Notes: a model not told the origin generated them from the sequence alone. 64,000 bases of DNA from Xylocopa sonorina (GCF_050948175.1 NC_135194.1:9788033-9852032), one strand, 5' to 3'; shown: positions 48,441-60,238, counted from the stretch's first letter. Numbers and translations are program-made.

Positions 48441-50897
48441 AAGGTGAAAAGGTAGAATTGCACGTACGTCGCCACTGACAGTGGTCCTCGCAAAGTGTTG
48501 CACAGCGTCAACAATACTCTTGCTGTTGCTCGCAGCCCAGTGGCATCGCGACGAAAAGTACGAGTCGAGGCGAAAAAAGCGATCGACGGATTTCGTGTTA
48601 ATAAATCGCGTGTAATTATCGGTGCCAGGATGGTTACGTCTCCGGTTCGCGGAGATTACGAGTCCTTGAAAAGCCGAAGGGAAACGACGTCACGGTAAAA
48701 AATGTCGATCCGCGCCAGTGAACCGTTACCAGTGATTACACGCAAACAGCGCGGAGCGGCACTCAGGCTCGCGATACACGATAACAATAATCCAGTGTCA
48801 ATTATCTGATTGGTGAGGTACGAAAGGGAACCAGCACCGCGGTACCCTCCAGTTTCTATCGATTTCTGATACACGCGCTCATCGTTCATTTCGGTAATGC
48901 ACGTTTCGTTAATTAAATTAATTCATCTTCTAATTATATGCCCCACTTTCCGAGGGACAAGCGACGGGGAATTGAGAGATAATAACTGGCTCGACGCGAC
49001 GTTCGACGATTATTGTCCGAGCAATTTTGCCGGCTCCAAGGGCGGCCGATTGTTTCACCTCGGAAAGGAAATGGCCGTTCGAGTTTCGGTCCCGGCGCTG
49101 ATTGAATATTTCTTGCGTTTTACGGTGGGAAACCAATTTGTTTTGGACCCAAGACTCTTGTAATTAGCGCTAGACAGTCCCAGCGAGGACTTTTGGCGAG
49201 CAAAATTTATGCCCTCGCGACGTATCCGCAGTTGCGAGAAGGTATGCGAAGGTATCGATCGAAATAAGTTTGGAAAGAAGGAAAGGAAGGCTACGATCGC
49301 GTTGTTCCAGAGTTCGTGCGACCTTTAGATGGCAGTGTTTCTGTGTTTCGCTCCTTGCTCGATGTTGCCACGATAAAATTGCAATAAAGTCTTAGTCGTC
49401 GAGGAACGACCGTGGTACTTCCAATTTACAAATTATGCAACTGCCTCGCTTCTTCGTCGCTGCTTTTATAGCACGTAGTTACACTCGTGCCCACGGGTAT
49501 TGACTAACTCATTGTTTATACCTTCGATAATATTATATAGGTAATTCTGATCAATGTTTAACAATATCCTTAAAATTGGACAATTGCAATACCTCTTCAT
49601 TGTGAATATGTATGAGAGATAATGTTAGAAATTTGCCTTGCTCCTTTTAGAAATATTCGAATTAAGTGTATTGGAAGAAAAATGACAGGTTCGAAGGATC
49701 GATCTGCATATCGCGGCGGAAACTGTATCATCGATCGTTAAAAAATTGGCGAACGCGTAACGAGCGAGCTGGGCAGCCTGGAATCGTAACGATAGCCGAG
49801 TTTCCGAGGCGCGAGTCGTTCCGTATGCGTGGCCGATTTGTCCCGCAATTTCCTTAACTTTGCGGGACCGCGAAACCGGTCCGTGCAGCTTTTTTGCAAT
49901 CGATTCGTCTCGGGTTCGCGATTCAGTAACCTTCGAACGGATCGGCCGCGTTTTCTAGACAGGCCTCTGGAACTCGAGCACCGACTCAAATCGGCTCTTC
50001 CGCGCGTCATAGACGCCTCTTTCGATCAGCCACGTGAAATTGTTTGTCGCGCGGAAAAAAACATCCCCTCGTCTTCCTCCCCCTTCCTCCATCCTTCCTC
50101 GATCGTCCAGCTCTTCCTTTCGTTCCCCTCCGACGATCGTTCGCTCCGATTTATTAAGGGAACGATTCGGGACGTTCGACTGCGAAGGAGCGCTTTGTAA
50201 AGAAGCGCAAACACTTCGCCCCGTTCGATTCGTTTTGTCCTGCGATTACCTCTCGATCAACCGCTTTCCTTGGGGAAAATTGCTCCATAAAAACGGTTAA
50301 TTTAGTTATCCTCCAAGGGCACCAATAGAATTTAGATGCTTTGCTTTGTAACTTGCTAGCTCGTTTGATTAATAATGCCTGAGGCTTTTTTATTTGATGG
50401 TACAGTGTAAACAATATTAATTTCTTCGATTTGAAAAGAAAGTTTTAGTTTTGAGGATAAATGGAAGATGATGACTTCGTAAAACAGCTTAGAAGATTCT
50501 GCTTTCTTTTTGTCGAAATCTTTAATCCTCTCAGAAATAATTTGACAACACTGAAGGAAAGTGGTGCAGTAAAATCTTGCGAATTGACATAATCTCCGAT
50601 GGATCGCGACACCTTTCGTGCGTAAAATCCGTCAAGGTTCCCGTGGTAAAGAATAGAAAAAAACGGAAATCGCACGGTGAAATCGTTCGCGCGCCTAATA
50701 GTTGCATAATTTCATTCGTTCGCGGAATACTACTCGATATCTCGGGAGTTTTGCAATCGGCTCTAGTAGACTATCTCCCTCTCTCTTTCCTTTATTTTCT
50801 CGCTCACTTTTCGCAGCCTCGTTCGCAGGATTAATCGAGTTACGTGAATTCAAATCGACTGATCCAAACGGCCGCGCAGCCGGTTATCGAGACACTT
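48441..50897. other. mixed noncoding DNA
   Basis: Contains a plus-strand frame at 48897-49163 (88 codons) whose first residues, MHVSLIKLIHLLIICPTFRG, resemble a signal peptide; the rest is unrecognised and no splice or promoter sign supports it. A GC-richer hump at 49740-50240 has chance frames on both strands. Confidence 0.4.
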
Positions 50898-51091
50898 AAA
50901 ATGGCGGCGAGTTACGCTCATTCCTTACGATTATAACCCCCCGCGTTACGCTCGCCACGAGTGAACACCGCGCTGTACAACCAGCGCCATTCAAAACGGC
51001 GTGATATTCAAGTTAAGGAACAGTTTAGAGAACCTCAAATTCACTCGGAACTGGAGTAGAAAGGTTATTCCAACCGAGGTAAGATGGCGGA
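50898..51091. promoter_or_regulatory. cluster of YY1/Pho-type sites
   Basis: AAAATGGCGGC at 50898-50908, GCGCCAT near 50984-50990 and AAGATGGCGGA at 51081-51091 lie within 200 bases. AAGATGGCGG and AAAATGGCGG are the classic YY1 core, equivalent to insect Pleiohomeotic GCCAT. YY1 sites of this form often lie just downstream of transcription starts, and Pho site clusters occur in Polycomb response elements. No GA tract is adjacent. Function is inferred. Confidence 0.3.
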
Positions 51092-51478
51092 TTCTTGTCT
51101 GCAAAGTGCCTCTCGAGTTGCCTGAACACGGACCGACTCGAAGTTCAGTTTGTCGAGCGGACGTTCCAAATCGAATAAATTAAAATAGACACGCTCCGTT
51201 CGTAGCGATTCGAGTCTTTCTCGCTTCTATCCGCGCGAAGTAACCGATTTGTTGGGCTGGGGAAATTAATTCTGCGTACCAATGGTCGAACAATGAAATG
51301 ATCGTCACGCGAGGAGACGTACGAGGCGATCCAAGAAAATGGTGTACAATGGTACCATTGAAAATCGTATTCACTGCCGATTCCCGTCGAACAAAACGAG
51401 ATTATATTGTAAATCACTCCTTTGTCTTGGTCGTGGAACAAGAGGGGCGTCTCGCGCAATTAAGTGGAGGGCGCGCGC

Positions 51479-51498
51479 AAAAAAAAAAAAAAAAAAAA
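51479..51498 (+). repeat. poly-A run, 20 bases
   Basis: Twenty A following GCGCGCGC. No upstream polyadenylation signal or coding relic was seen, so a retroposed tail is not supported. Confidence 0.9.
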
Positions 51499-51555
51499 TG
51501 AATAACTCGCTTGGAAACTTGATAGAAATCCCCCGCGCGCATAAATCGCATTTAT

Positions 51556-52170
51556 TCATTGGATATTTTTTAACGGCGCATTGAAATTCGACGAGCGCCG
51601 GGACAATTTATGCTCTCGCCGCGCTTTGTCTATTAACTTCGGTTTTTTCGACGCAGATCTACGAGCCGCGTGTAAGCGGCGCGATACAACGAGCGCTTTC
51701 AAACGAAATTTTGACGAACGACTGCAATTTTTGGTGGCCACCGTCGACCGTCCGCGCCCCCCCAACCCCCGAAACCCGCGCTGGTTTCCTTTTGTAGCGG
51801 CGGGAGGAGAGATTTCCCGCGCAACAATGCGAATAGCCGAAGTTTTATACCGCGACCACGGAGATTCGCGCTTAACGTTGTTCGCGGCCGCGTTGTCTGG
51901 CTCGCGAGCCATTGGATTCCATTTGAAAAGCATAATATCGGGGAAAAAAAGGGGGTCCCTTTCAGATTCAAACAGGATCTTCTTCGAGCATCTTTTTGTG
52001 CACCGCGGAATGTCTATTTGCATCGTCGTGCAGGATTGCCAAGGGATACGTATATATTTTTCTGCCTCCTCGATCACGGTTTCGTCTGAATCAATCTGTA
52101 TTCGAACGAGTGCCTCGTTTGCGTGCCTGTACCGATAATTGCCAAGAATTTGTAAACTTGTCTTCCGCAA
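51556..52170. other. overlapping antisense open frames, about 200 codons each
   Basis: Plus-strand 51581-52138 (185 codons) and minus-strand 51556-52170 (204 codons) are both open over the same 560 bases. Neither product has a recognised domain. The plus product ends in Ser/Ile-rich sequence; the minus product has a more acidic first third (IQIDSDETVIEEAEKYIRIP) and an Arg/Lys-rich end. At most one can be real, and a GC-rich, stop-poor stretch explains both. A C-rich run at 51757-51777 could form a quadruplex on the minus strand. Confidence 0.2.
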
Positions 52171-52199
52171 AGAATCCGCTGATTTAATCGTAAATCGGT

Positions 52200-55178
52200 T
52201 TCTATTTAAATTCCTACCGCTGCGTCAGGTTCTCCTACGTTGCGTAAACAATATGAGTTAACGATTAGGTGACAAACATAACTTAACAATATCGAACGCA
52301 GCAATCTTCGCAATTTGCCTTTCTTGATAGATTCGAACTTGCTATTCTCTAATTATCATTACAAACTCGGCAATTTTCAGAAACGAATCTGAATCTAATA
52401 ATCAACCATCCAATGAAAATTAAAAGACCACAGACTTTTTTACGCGACGTAACTCACAGCAGTGTCCAATCGAATGCAAATGCTTCTGGTAAAACTAGTT
52501 ACCCAGAAAATCGTGTTTCCGAGTAATTACTCGCGTAAACGGCGCAGTCTAACTATACGCGTGTAACTGTCACCAGTCCTCGTCTATTATTCCTGCCTGC
52601 TGAGACCACGAAGGAACGTGTGATCCAAAATCCTTGCTGGTCTGCCATTCTGACGTCGACAATTCGTCAAACGATTACACGTTTATAGCTAAAACAAGAT
52701 CGACCACGAGCAGCATGGAGGTCCCGTCTCGTGGAGCCTCTTTTCTGAAATGAAAAGGTCGCGATGGCGGATGAGAAGTGGACGAGGATCGGACGAAAGC
52801 TTCGAACGGCGCCTGGCCAGTTTTTGCGGCTTTTAGAACGCAAAAATACCATTACGCTCGAGCTGCACGCGGCACGGCCGGGAAGCACCGCGGGCTTTTT
52901 TCTACGCGCGGTAATTATAATCGTCGGAGGCGCGCGTTAGGCCCCGGAACGCATCCGCCGGCTGGAATTCCTCCCGTCGGATTCTTTCTGCGACAGGGAC
53001 GCCGCGATCGTAGTATTCGGCGCTCGAGGAGCTGGTATCGTACAATTAGAGGTTAATGAAGCGGGACCACGATTCGCTCTGGCGTCGTTCGAAAGTGTTA
53101 GGATACTCGCTTAATTGTCGCGCACTCGGTCCTTCGCTCTGCGAGGACGCGTATGCCGGCTGTTATTACTTGTGTGCGTGAACGATGTTGATTCTTGGGT
53201 TAAATGTGGTTTTTGAGAAGCGTACCGTTGGATTTCGTCGCGATGTTTATTAGTAATGTCTGTTTATAAGGAATTTTTCTTGATATGAATGATATATTTG
53301 TAACTTGAACAGATATGGATAATTTGTTGAATATGTTGAAGAATATTATTCCTTGTTACTTACTACAAATTTGTTTCTTCTTTAGTTTTTGAGTCCCGCA
53401 AGAACAACGACCGCCACTGTGAATCGTTCCAAGTAAAAACTGCACGATTAAGAAACAACCTTACGTACCACTGCTAAATTACGTCTACCTGTAGTTTCGA
53501 AATCAGAAATTTTATGTAACGTAATATCGAACTTAAAAGTAGTCTTTGACCACTTTACTCGACATTTCACTTGCGCGAGTCCCACAGTGCGAAACGTTCG
53601 ATTACTCGACCGTACGCTTTGTGTTAAAACGTCCAAACGAACGGATGTCACGAGATTTAACAGGGAAATCGGATTCTCATACGTGGAGGGCTATGAAACA
53701 GCGGTAGAATCGCATTATCGATGAAAAAAAATACTTACTTTACGTAACTCGAATCGAAAAATATCATTACGAGAGCCCTCAGCCGTAAGGCAAACTCAAT
53801 CCACGGCGTGTCGTTCGCCTAATTCCTCGTAATTGGTACCGAGTGTATTCATAGTTCCATGGGTACGTTAAGCTTTTTGTCCGTAACGAGCTTTACAAAA
53901 TCCGAGCCCTCTGTTTCCGGCAAAGAGGAACGATTAACGTTTCGTTGAAAAGTCGTGGACCAGCCTCGTGGAAATTGTCGAACGATGAGCAGTAAATAAG
54001 CGGTAACGGATCTGCTTTCGTTGCGATTCGCGAAAGGTAACGAAACGTTACTGTCGTTTAGAGTAGAAGCGGAAGGGTAGAAATGAACAGTGTAACCCCA
54101 TTCTAAGGAGAACAGGAATATTTTGTCGTTGTCTTTAACGTCTTCTTGCGTTAATCTTCTGAATCTTCTGTGTCTTGCTGTTGCGATTCTGTCGACAGAA
54201 ATTGAGAAAGAAATTATTTGATGAATTCGATTGAAATGATATTTTTTCCAGCGCTATCTTAACAGATATCGAGATATTTAAATATGATATTTTGAGAAAG
54301 GGATTGCGACAGATTCGAGACGATAATAAATAAATAAACGAGACGAGCGTGAATTTGCGAGGCCAAAAATCTCTGTAAAGACGTCGACGCGGTTCGAGTT
54401 AATTACACGAATTACGTTCAAGGCTGGTAGGAGGGCCTTGAACCGTGCCTTCTCTTCTCGTCCACGGGAACACCGTTCGTTGACAGCAATGTGGCTTTAA
54501 TAATCCACCACGCGAAATGTTCGCCCGTGAGCAAAAGTATCAATTATTCCACCGCTCACCACGGGCTGCAGCCTTTCCTTTTCCTTAATTGTTCGATGCG
54601 TCCCGAAGATACGCGAGAGAGATGGCAACAATTAGTTTAGGCGAGCTTTTCGATCGTTACGGGACCGATTATTTTTCTAATTAACGAACGGTACTATAAA
54701 ACGTTATAGAAATGATCTGCTTCTTGAAAGAAGAAACAACATTCGAATGACATTAATTATTCCTAATCATGTATTAAATTAATATTCGTCTCCTCTTTGA
54801 AAATGTATCAACTATGAAACTTGAGTTTTTAAAATAATAATCTGACAAGTGTCTTATTTTTTTATAGAATTAATTATTTCTTAAACACTTCATTACTTAG
54901 AACTATACGTACAGCGATTTTGTTCGATGAAGGTATTACTGTGATTTAAGAAATAAATTCCACGTACTGTAACTGTTTCAGTCAGTAAGTCATAAATCGA
55001 GTAAAAGTAGCAGATTATTTTAAATTGATAACAACATTATCATAACTGACTCAACTGTGCTCTGATCGGTGAAAGATGGTGCATAGATTCACCCTCCTCC
55101 ATCAACCCAACGTTCGAGTTATATTTCACAGTATTCGCCTCCTGAATCTCCTCAATTATATAGTTCGTGTATAGTGTG
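52200..55178. other. noncoding DNA
   Basis: AT-rich with a CpG-richer hump at 52640-53110. No gene, RNA or repeat recognised. Confidence 0.5.
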
Positions 55179-55690
55179 TACAGGGTGAATCACAGAACAG
55201 GGACAAATTGTTACCTCGAATTTGATTAGAAATAAAAATATTAAAAAATGTATCGCATACGAAGTACGGAAATGAAGATTCTAAATTTATTAAGTAGATC
55301 TTTAAATTATTATCGTAGAATATTGAATTCGTTCTCTTAGCATTTATAAATTAGACGTTGCATAAGTATTGAAATTTTAATTCACTCTTTTTTTTAAACA
55401 TATATTAATCGTAACACGGAGACCATTCACGAAGGACTTGTTGCGAAAGATGGCTCAGAACTTGGAACACGTAGTACAGCACCACGGCCATCGCGTTCTC
55501 CAGATTGGACTCCTCTCAATCTCTTCTCGCGAGGTTGTCTCAAGGATAAAGTGTGCTCACGTCTATTTGCTTCCGTGTCCAAGATTTAACCGAACGAAAT
55601 TACGGTCACCAAACACAAAAACTGACCGTATCAATTCCACTGTGTGGAGAATTGTACAAAGAAATGATCGACGGAGTATTTCACTTCTTT
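55179..55690 (+). mobile_element. decayed Tc1/mariner-superfamily transposon with transposase fragments
   Basis: It begins TACAGGGTGAATCACAGAAC at 55179, the end sequence shared with 45973. From 55448 the plus strand shows pieces of a DDE transposase C-terminal half in three frames: RWLRTWNT (55448-55471), then RSPDWTPLNLFSRGCLKDKV (55494-55553), then VWRIVQR (55642-55662). The first two match the conserved RWIGR...RSPDLTPLDFFLWG-type region, which carries the second catalytic Asp of the D-D-D/E triad in this superfamily. The frame changes and a stop at 55472-55474 show it is a pseudogene. The N-terminal half and the right end were not found. Confidence 0.6.
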
Positions 55691-57240
55691 AATAAAACAC
55701 ACGATTTACAATAAAAAAAATTCTATTCTAACGCTTTCTTATCGTAGACTGCCCTAAAGAATCAATCTGAGTTTTAACTTATTAAAAAACGAAGAGCATT
55801 TGCATTCTCCCAGTGCACCCTCGAGCTCGTAAAAAAAGCAAAGTCTTAAAGAAACAAACATTATTATAACATTAAGTACATAAAAGTTATTTTATCTCGA
55901 ACCAAAATCGAGATGTACATACCTCGTCCCAATTCCATGACTCACAACTGTACGTATTCCAGAATTCTGACGTCATGGCGCACAAGGGGAATAGCCCTAA
56001 GTAGGGGTGTAACTCTTTACCCCTGCGGTACACGCGCCATTTTCCACTAGCTCTAACTTAAAAAATAGCACAAGAAAAGAAATATTGCTATAACCAATAC
56101 GCAAACTTGCAATTATCTTTTATTACCAAATATACTATATATTTATGTCTTTCTTTGCAACACAATGAATAAATGGAATAAAAAAAAGCGAATAGAAAAA
56201 TGCATGAAGCTACGATCGTTTATAGGTTCTGTTGGTTGACAGCAGAGAATACGTATCAGTGGGAAACGTAATCGTATCGCCTCTATTCGGTAAACAGGGC
56301 CGTTCGTTGAGCATTAAGCCTATCTGGCGTCATATTCTGGGCAAGTTTGGCAACTGTTTTCAGCCAGGTATCGATCACGAAGTTTGACCTGCCGCGTTGA
56401 AACGATAGGCGTCGAGGAACAATGCGGTAAAAGATTCAGCGGTTGCATGAAAATTTAGGAAAACGGTGCTCGCGATGTATTTACGAGGCTCTTTCAACAA
56501 TTTTCAACCCCTAAATTCTGGTAGCAAGCGGAGATTATTTTGCGTCTAATAAATTCGATCGATTCTATTTCAATCGAATTTTTCGAAAGAACGAATTATA
56601 TTGATATGTTACAAAATTGTATTCACGCAACGCAGGATTTAATTAACACGATCTGACGCATAACCACCGATACTTGGTACACGAATGATCGAGAGCGATC
56701 AAGTTAATTATGACAACAACCGTCTGCATTAATAACACGCAATTACGCATGAATCGAGGTGCATACGCAATTTTTCACCTGCCCATCACCAAGTGACGTT
56801 ACACCATGTTCTACCTGAACACTGAATCCAGTCGAAGTGATAACTTAATTAATTCACCGTATCAGCTGAGGCCTCTATCTTGCATCGAAGATAAAACGAC
56901 AGCCCACCGTGCATTTTAATTAATCTTCGACGTCAGGAACGAATCAGAATGTCGATTGCGAATGTCATACCTGAGATTGAAATATCCAGCGAGCAATTGT
57001 TTCATTTTCTTAGAAAATAATAGTTCACTTTTGCAATAATCCTTCGAAAGTATTGAGGATAATACGTGACTGACATTTCTCAAAATTTTAGTGGAGAGGA
57101 AGTTAACTGTCGCAGTTGAGAAGATCGAAATTGAACAATTCGAAGTTCAGCGTCGAATAGACGGATATTGAAAAGTGAGTAAGAGAGTTCGAAATGATTT
57201 CGAAAGTATGAGAAATAGCGACGAGGAACAGGGGAGCCAA
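55691..57240. other. AT-rich noncoding DNA
   Basis: Contains the second of two related stem-loops (56001-56026). Otherwise nothing recognisable. Confidence 0.5.
56001..56026. other. stem-loop B of a related pair
   Basis: GTAGGGGTG (56001-56009) pairs with TACCCCTGC (56018-56026), with two G-T pairs, around the loop TAACTCTT. The core AGGGGTG..AACTC..ACCCCT is the same as in the stem-loop at 39652-39683. Confidence 0.6.
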
Positions 57241-57256
57241 TCGCTCCTCGCGGTAA

Positions 57257-57511
57257 TCACGCCTGGCTCACGGTCCACCGGTAATAAGGATAATAACGAC
57301 TCTGGCCGTAACACACCTCCGACGCAGCTGTAACATTACAATAAAACGCACATACGGGACACGCGTGACGTGCGCCTCTTTCCTCGGAACAATTCGTAAC
57401 TGGGGCGGACGGCTCTCTCCTTTTGCCTCCTTTGAAAAATCGATCGCTGCCTAGAAATAACGAAACTGCCTGGAACAGCATGAACCAGCGATCGCCATTT
57501 GCAACCTCCAT
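57257..57511 (-). CDS. candidate small secreted Cys-containing protein, or first coding exon
   Basis: On the minus strand, CAATTTTTTTACACAGACAG is a good 3' splice site with a TTAAT branch-like word about 45 bases upstream. It is followed at once by ATG (57509-57511), a layout common for an intron in the 5' leader. The 84-codon frame starts MEVANGDRWFMLFQAVSLFL, with a hydrophobic stretch at residues 9-21 that could be a signal peptide. A basic patch, GGKRRE, follows. Then come five Cys in NCSEERGARHACPVCAFYC and EVCYG, two N-glycosylation motifs (NCS, NVT), and a Tyr-rich end, RYYPYYRW. The frame stops at TGA 57257-57259; a possible donor GTGAGC just before the end would make it an exon. An upstream in-frame ATG at 57538 would add nine residues. 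No family recognised; chance cannot be excluded at this length. Confidence 0.3.
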   Translation of the reverse strand: MEVANGDRWFMLFQAVSLFLGSDRFFKGGKRREPSAPVTNCSEERGARHACPVCAFYCNVTAASEVCYGQSRYYPYYRWTVSQA

Positions 57512-57539
57512 CTGTCTGTGTAAAAAAATTGCTACCAAA

Positions 57540-59409
57540 TAGACGATAATATAATTAATCCTTTCTTACAATTAACCTCTTCTAAACGTAAATCATAAAG
57601 TGTCCCCAGCGAGGAAGAGACAGTAACTTCTTAATTAATGACATGCTGGTATTATAATGGCGTTTGATTGCAAAATTTTGTGCGTTTGGATTTTCAGAAA
57701 TTTGTTATCGTATCGATTAAAGTCACTCTGAAAAATGATTTATTATGTGAACTTATAAATGATAGAATATTGGAGGAATAAGGTTCCTGAGGAAGGTTCC
57801 ACGAAAATCGTTGGTAGACCTTCTTGGAACGAACGATTTTTCTCCTATCTGCACTGGTTAGCACCTAACCTAACGGTGGTGTCCTTCGACCACGCAGGAG
57901 TCAGACCGCTTGGGTTAGCCCTCGCAGGATCTTGTGTGTTCATCGAGGGAACACGCGATCCAATGCAGTCTGCGTCACGCCGTTAGCGCGTTCGCCATTC
58001 TTATATCTAGTCTGTTAACCTATTTCGATGGATTCGTAGTTTGGGGAACGTTGCGAATTGAGAAAGCAGATTTGGAGAGGTTTCTTTCGCGTGTATCATT
58101 AATCGCATTGATTCTGCAGCATTGTAGTGCCAATCTGTAAAGAATTATGCTAATATAAGGTAAGTGCTTGGCTGAAATGGTATCGAAAAGCAATTAGAAA
58201 CTCCTGGCGCTCGATTCAATGTTTCAAACTTTTTTAATTGGATTCAAATAATTACGAAAATTACGATTAAGTGAAAATACTTTTTTGTAGAAGCACATCA
58301 TTGTTATTGAAACAGAACGAGGGATAAGATCTTGGAATTCTACCTACGTTACAAATAACTAAGTAATTGGAAATAATTGCAGATAAATATAGCAAACACT
58401 AGTTGAACAAAATTTATGAGACAGTAAAAGTTAATTAATTTCGAATAATTTCCTTGATTCAAGTGTTATTAATATAATCGATAAAAATTTGATCCAAATA
58501 ACCTGTTCTCCTTTAAAGTGCCCGCACAATAGTTATTATACCTACCTCTTAATGCGTTCGAGTACGTGTTAGATCTCCAGTAATTGGAGCAAAGTAATTA
58601 TTTCCTTGCCACTTATTATCCCAACGCGTGGCACAATCGTCCAACGACAAATAATGACAGTGCACTCTCAATTGTACGGTCGTACCGCGCGTTTCTGTTA
58701 ATGGTTAGTGTGTTGGAGTAGGTCGTGGCGAGTTCCATTGTTTTAAACTCGTCTCGTAGAAAAACCGTATCAATTATAGGCCGATCGAACGAAGCGCACG
58801 ACGAGCGACGACGATCCTTTCGACTTCGCTTGTACACGGTGTAACGTATCGTTGTTGCGCAGAACTGAAATGAAGTTACAACAAAATGAAAAAGCTGTGT
58901 TAGAGACTGCAAAAAGTCAGAGTCGAGCCGAGATATCGTCGAAGATGTCTGGTCCCAGACGTGGCCAACTAATTTCCATCCGTGTACACTGTCGATCAAC
59001 GAAACGCGTTCACGCACACGGTTCTCGATGCGAAGGGGGTTGCAGACGGAGGAATGGGGCGCGCAGACCGCATCGCTCACGCAACATTAGCTATTCAAAC
59101 GCAGCCGACTCGCGTCTCTGCGTTTTTTCGTTTTTAAACGGAGCCTCTTTTTACCTGAGCCCCCGAGGGATCGCCCTCGACGACCAGACTGTTTCGAAAT
59201 CGTTTATGATCGTCGCTTTCACCTTCGAGGACCGTTCAGTTCGGGATCCTGTTTGGCTACCGTGTGCACCGTCATTTCTCAGTTAACTAGCAATGTCCTG
59301 GACTACTGAATGGTATAAAACACCGCTAGAGAGATAAATATATTTGTTCAGTACATTAAAAGCGTGTTACATCTTTAATTGAATAGTTTGTAACAGTTGG
59401 TTTCGCAAT
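57540..59409. other. noncoding DNA with chance frames
   Basis: Overlapping frames at 58616-59080 (minus, 154 codons) and 58852-59286 (plus, 144 codons; it begins just after GTTGTTGCGCAG, an acceptor-like site). Neither has a recognised domain. The rest is AT-rich. Confidence 0.4.
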
Positions 59410-60238
59410 TTATTGGATGAAAGCTTCTTTAATCGTAGAAATAAGAACTATATAGCGAGGAACTGAATAATTAAGCAAAAGGTGGCTTGTTTTTAAAAGA
59501 AATATAATAGATTCGTACTGGTAAAGTAGTTTCGAGTGACTCGAGTTGAGTGGCTCGATTTTAAACAAATCAAGGAGACCAGAGAGCGTGTATACTACAA
59601 TGTAGGAAACGAAGGAAGAAGAGAGTGTGTTACAGTTGTTACGGAAAATAAAAACGACCAGGTTGGCCGCGGTAATGAATGTAATTAAATAGGGAGCTTT
59701 TGAGGAAGTGATGAGGTTATCCGTGTCGGGTAAAATATTGGGCGGGTAATGGACTGTAATTGCCGTTCTCAGGTTTCGACGGGTACGCGAATGGGATGAG
59801 CGTGAAGTAAATGGGTTATTTGCTGGCCTATGTATATGATAATAAATGAATCTGTTTAATGATGAATTAATCATTAAATAAGGGTGAAAGTAAAGTTGTA
59901 ATTATACCTCCGTTTGTAATGTTCGACTCGTGTATAATTGAGCGACTTCCGTAATAATGCACATATTCTGGAGGATATCTACAAATTATCCTTTTTACCA
60001 ACTCTAAAAGCTCACGTTTATTCCATAATAACTCTATTTTTAGTGTTTTAGACACAGTTGGACTACATCTGGATAGAATGGGATAATAAAAATGGCGAAT
60101 CGTAAGAAAATCTGAAATCAATCTACCCAAACGTCTCCACAATCGACTTACAACGAACCAAATTAAAGAAATTTCTAAAATCTCTAGACAATCCACATCC
60201 ATCGCGGCATTCCAACTAATCCGTTCCCTCGAATCCAA
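59410..60238 (-). other. two adjoining minus-strand open frames in AT-rich DNA
   Basis: Frames 59867-60238 (123 codons) and 59410-59874 (154 codons) follow each other on the minus strand with an eight-base overlap in different registers. Both products are Leu/Ile/Ser-rich with hydrophobic stretches; neither is recognised. Open frames this long are less expected in AT-rich DNA, so a decayed single frame broken by a frameshift is possible, but over 64 kb one such case can arise by chance. Confidence 0.2.
59855..59878. other. 9-bp inverted repeat
   Basis: TTTAATGAT and ATCATTAAA flank GAATTA. It contains several TAAT cores, as bound by homeodomain proteins, but AT-rich DNA makes this common. 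Confidence 0.4.

Noticed and set aside
51479..51498. Poly-A run as a possible retrogene tail
   Set aside because: No coding relic or polyadenylation signal upstream; simple homopolymer.
55410..55520. Minus-strand frame reading ENAMAVVLYYVFQVLSHLSQ, which looks like a membrane protein end
   Set aside because: It is the antisense shadow of the transposase relic; the plus strand carries RSPDWTPLNLF and other ordered transposase pieces over the same bases.
57864..57873. CCTAACCTAA, resembling the insect telomere repeat TTAGG
   Set aside because: Only two units; far too short to be a telomeric array.
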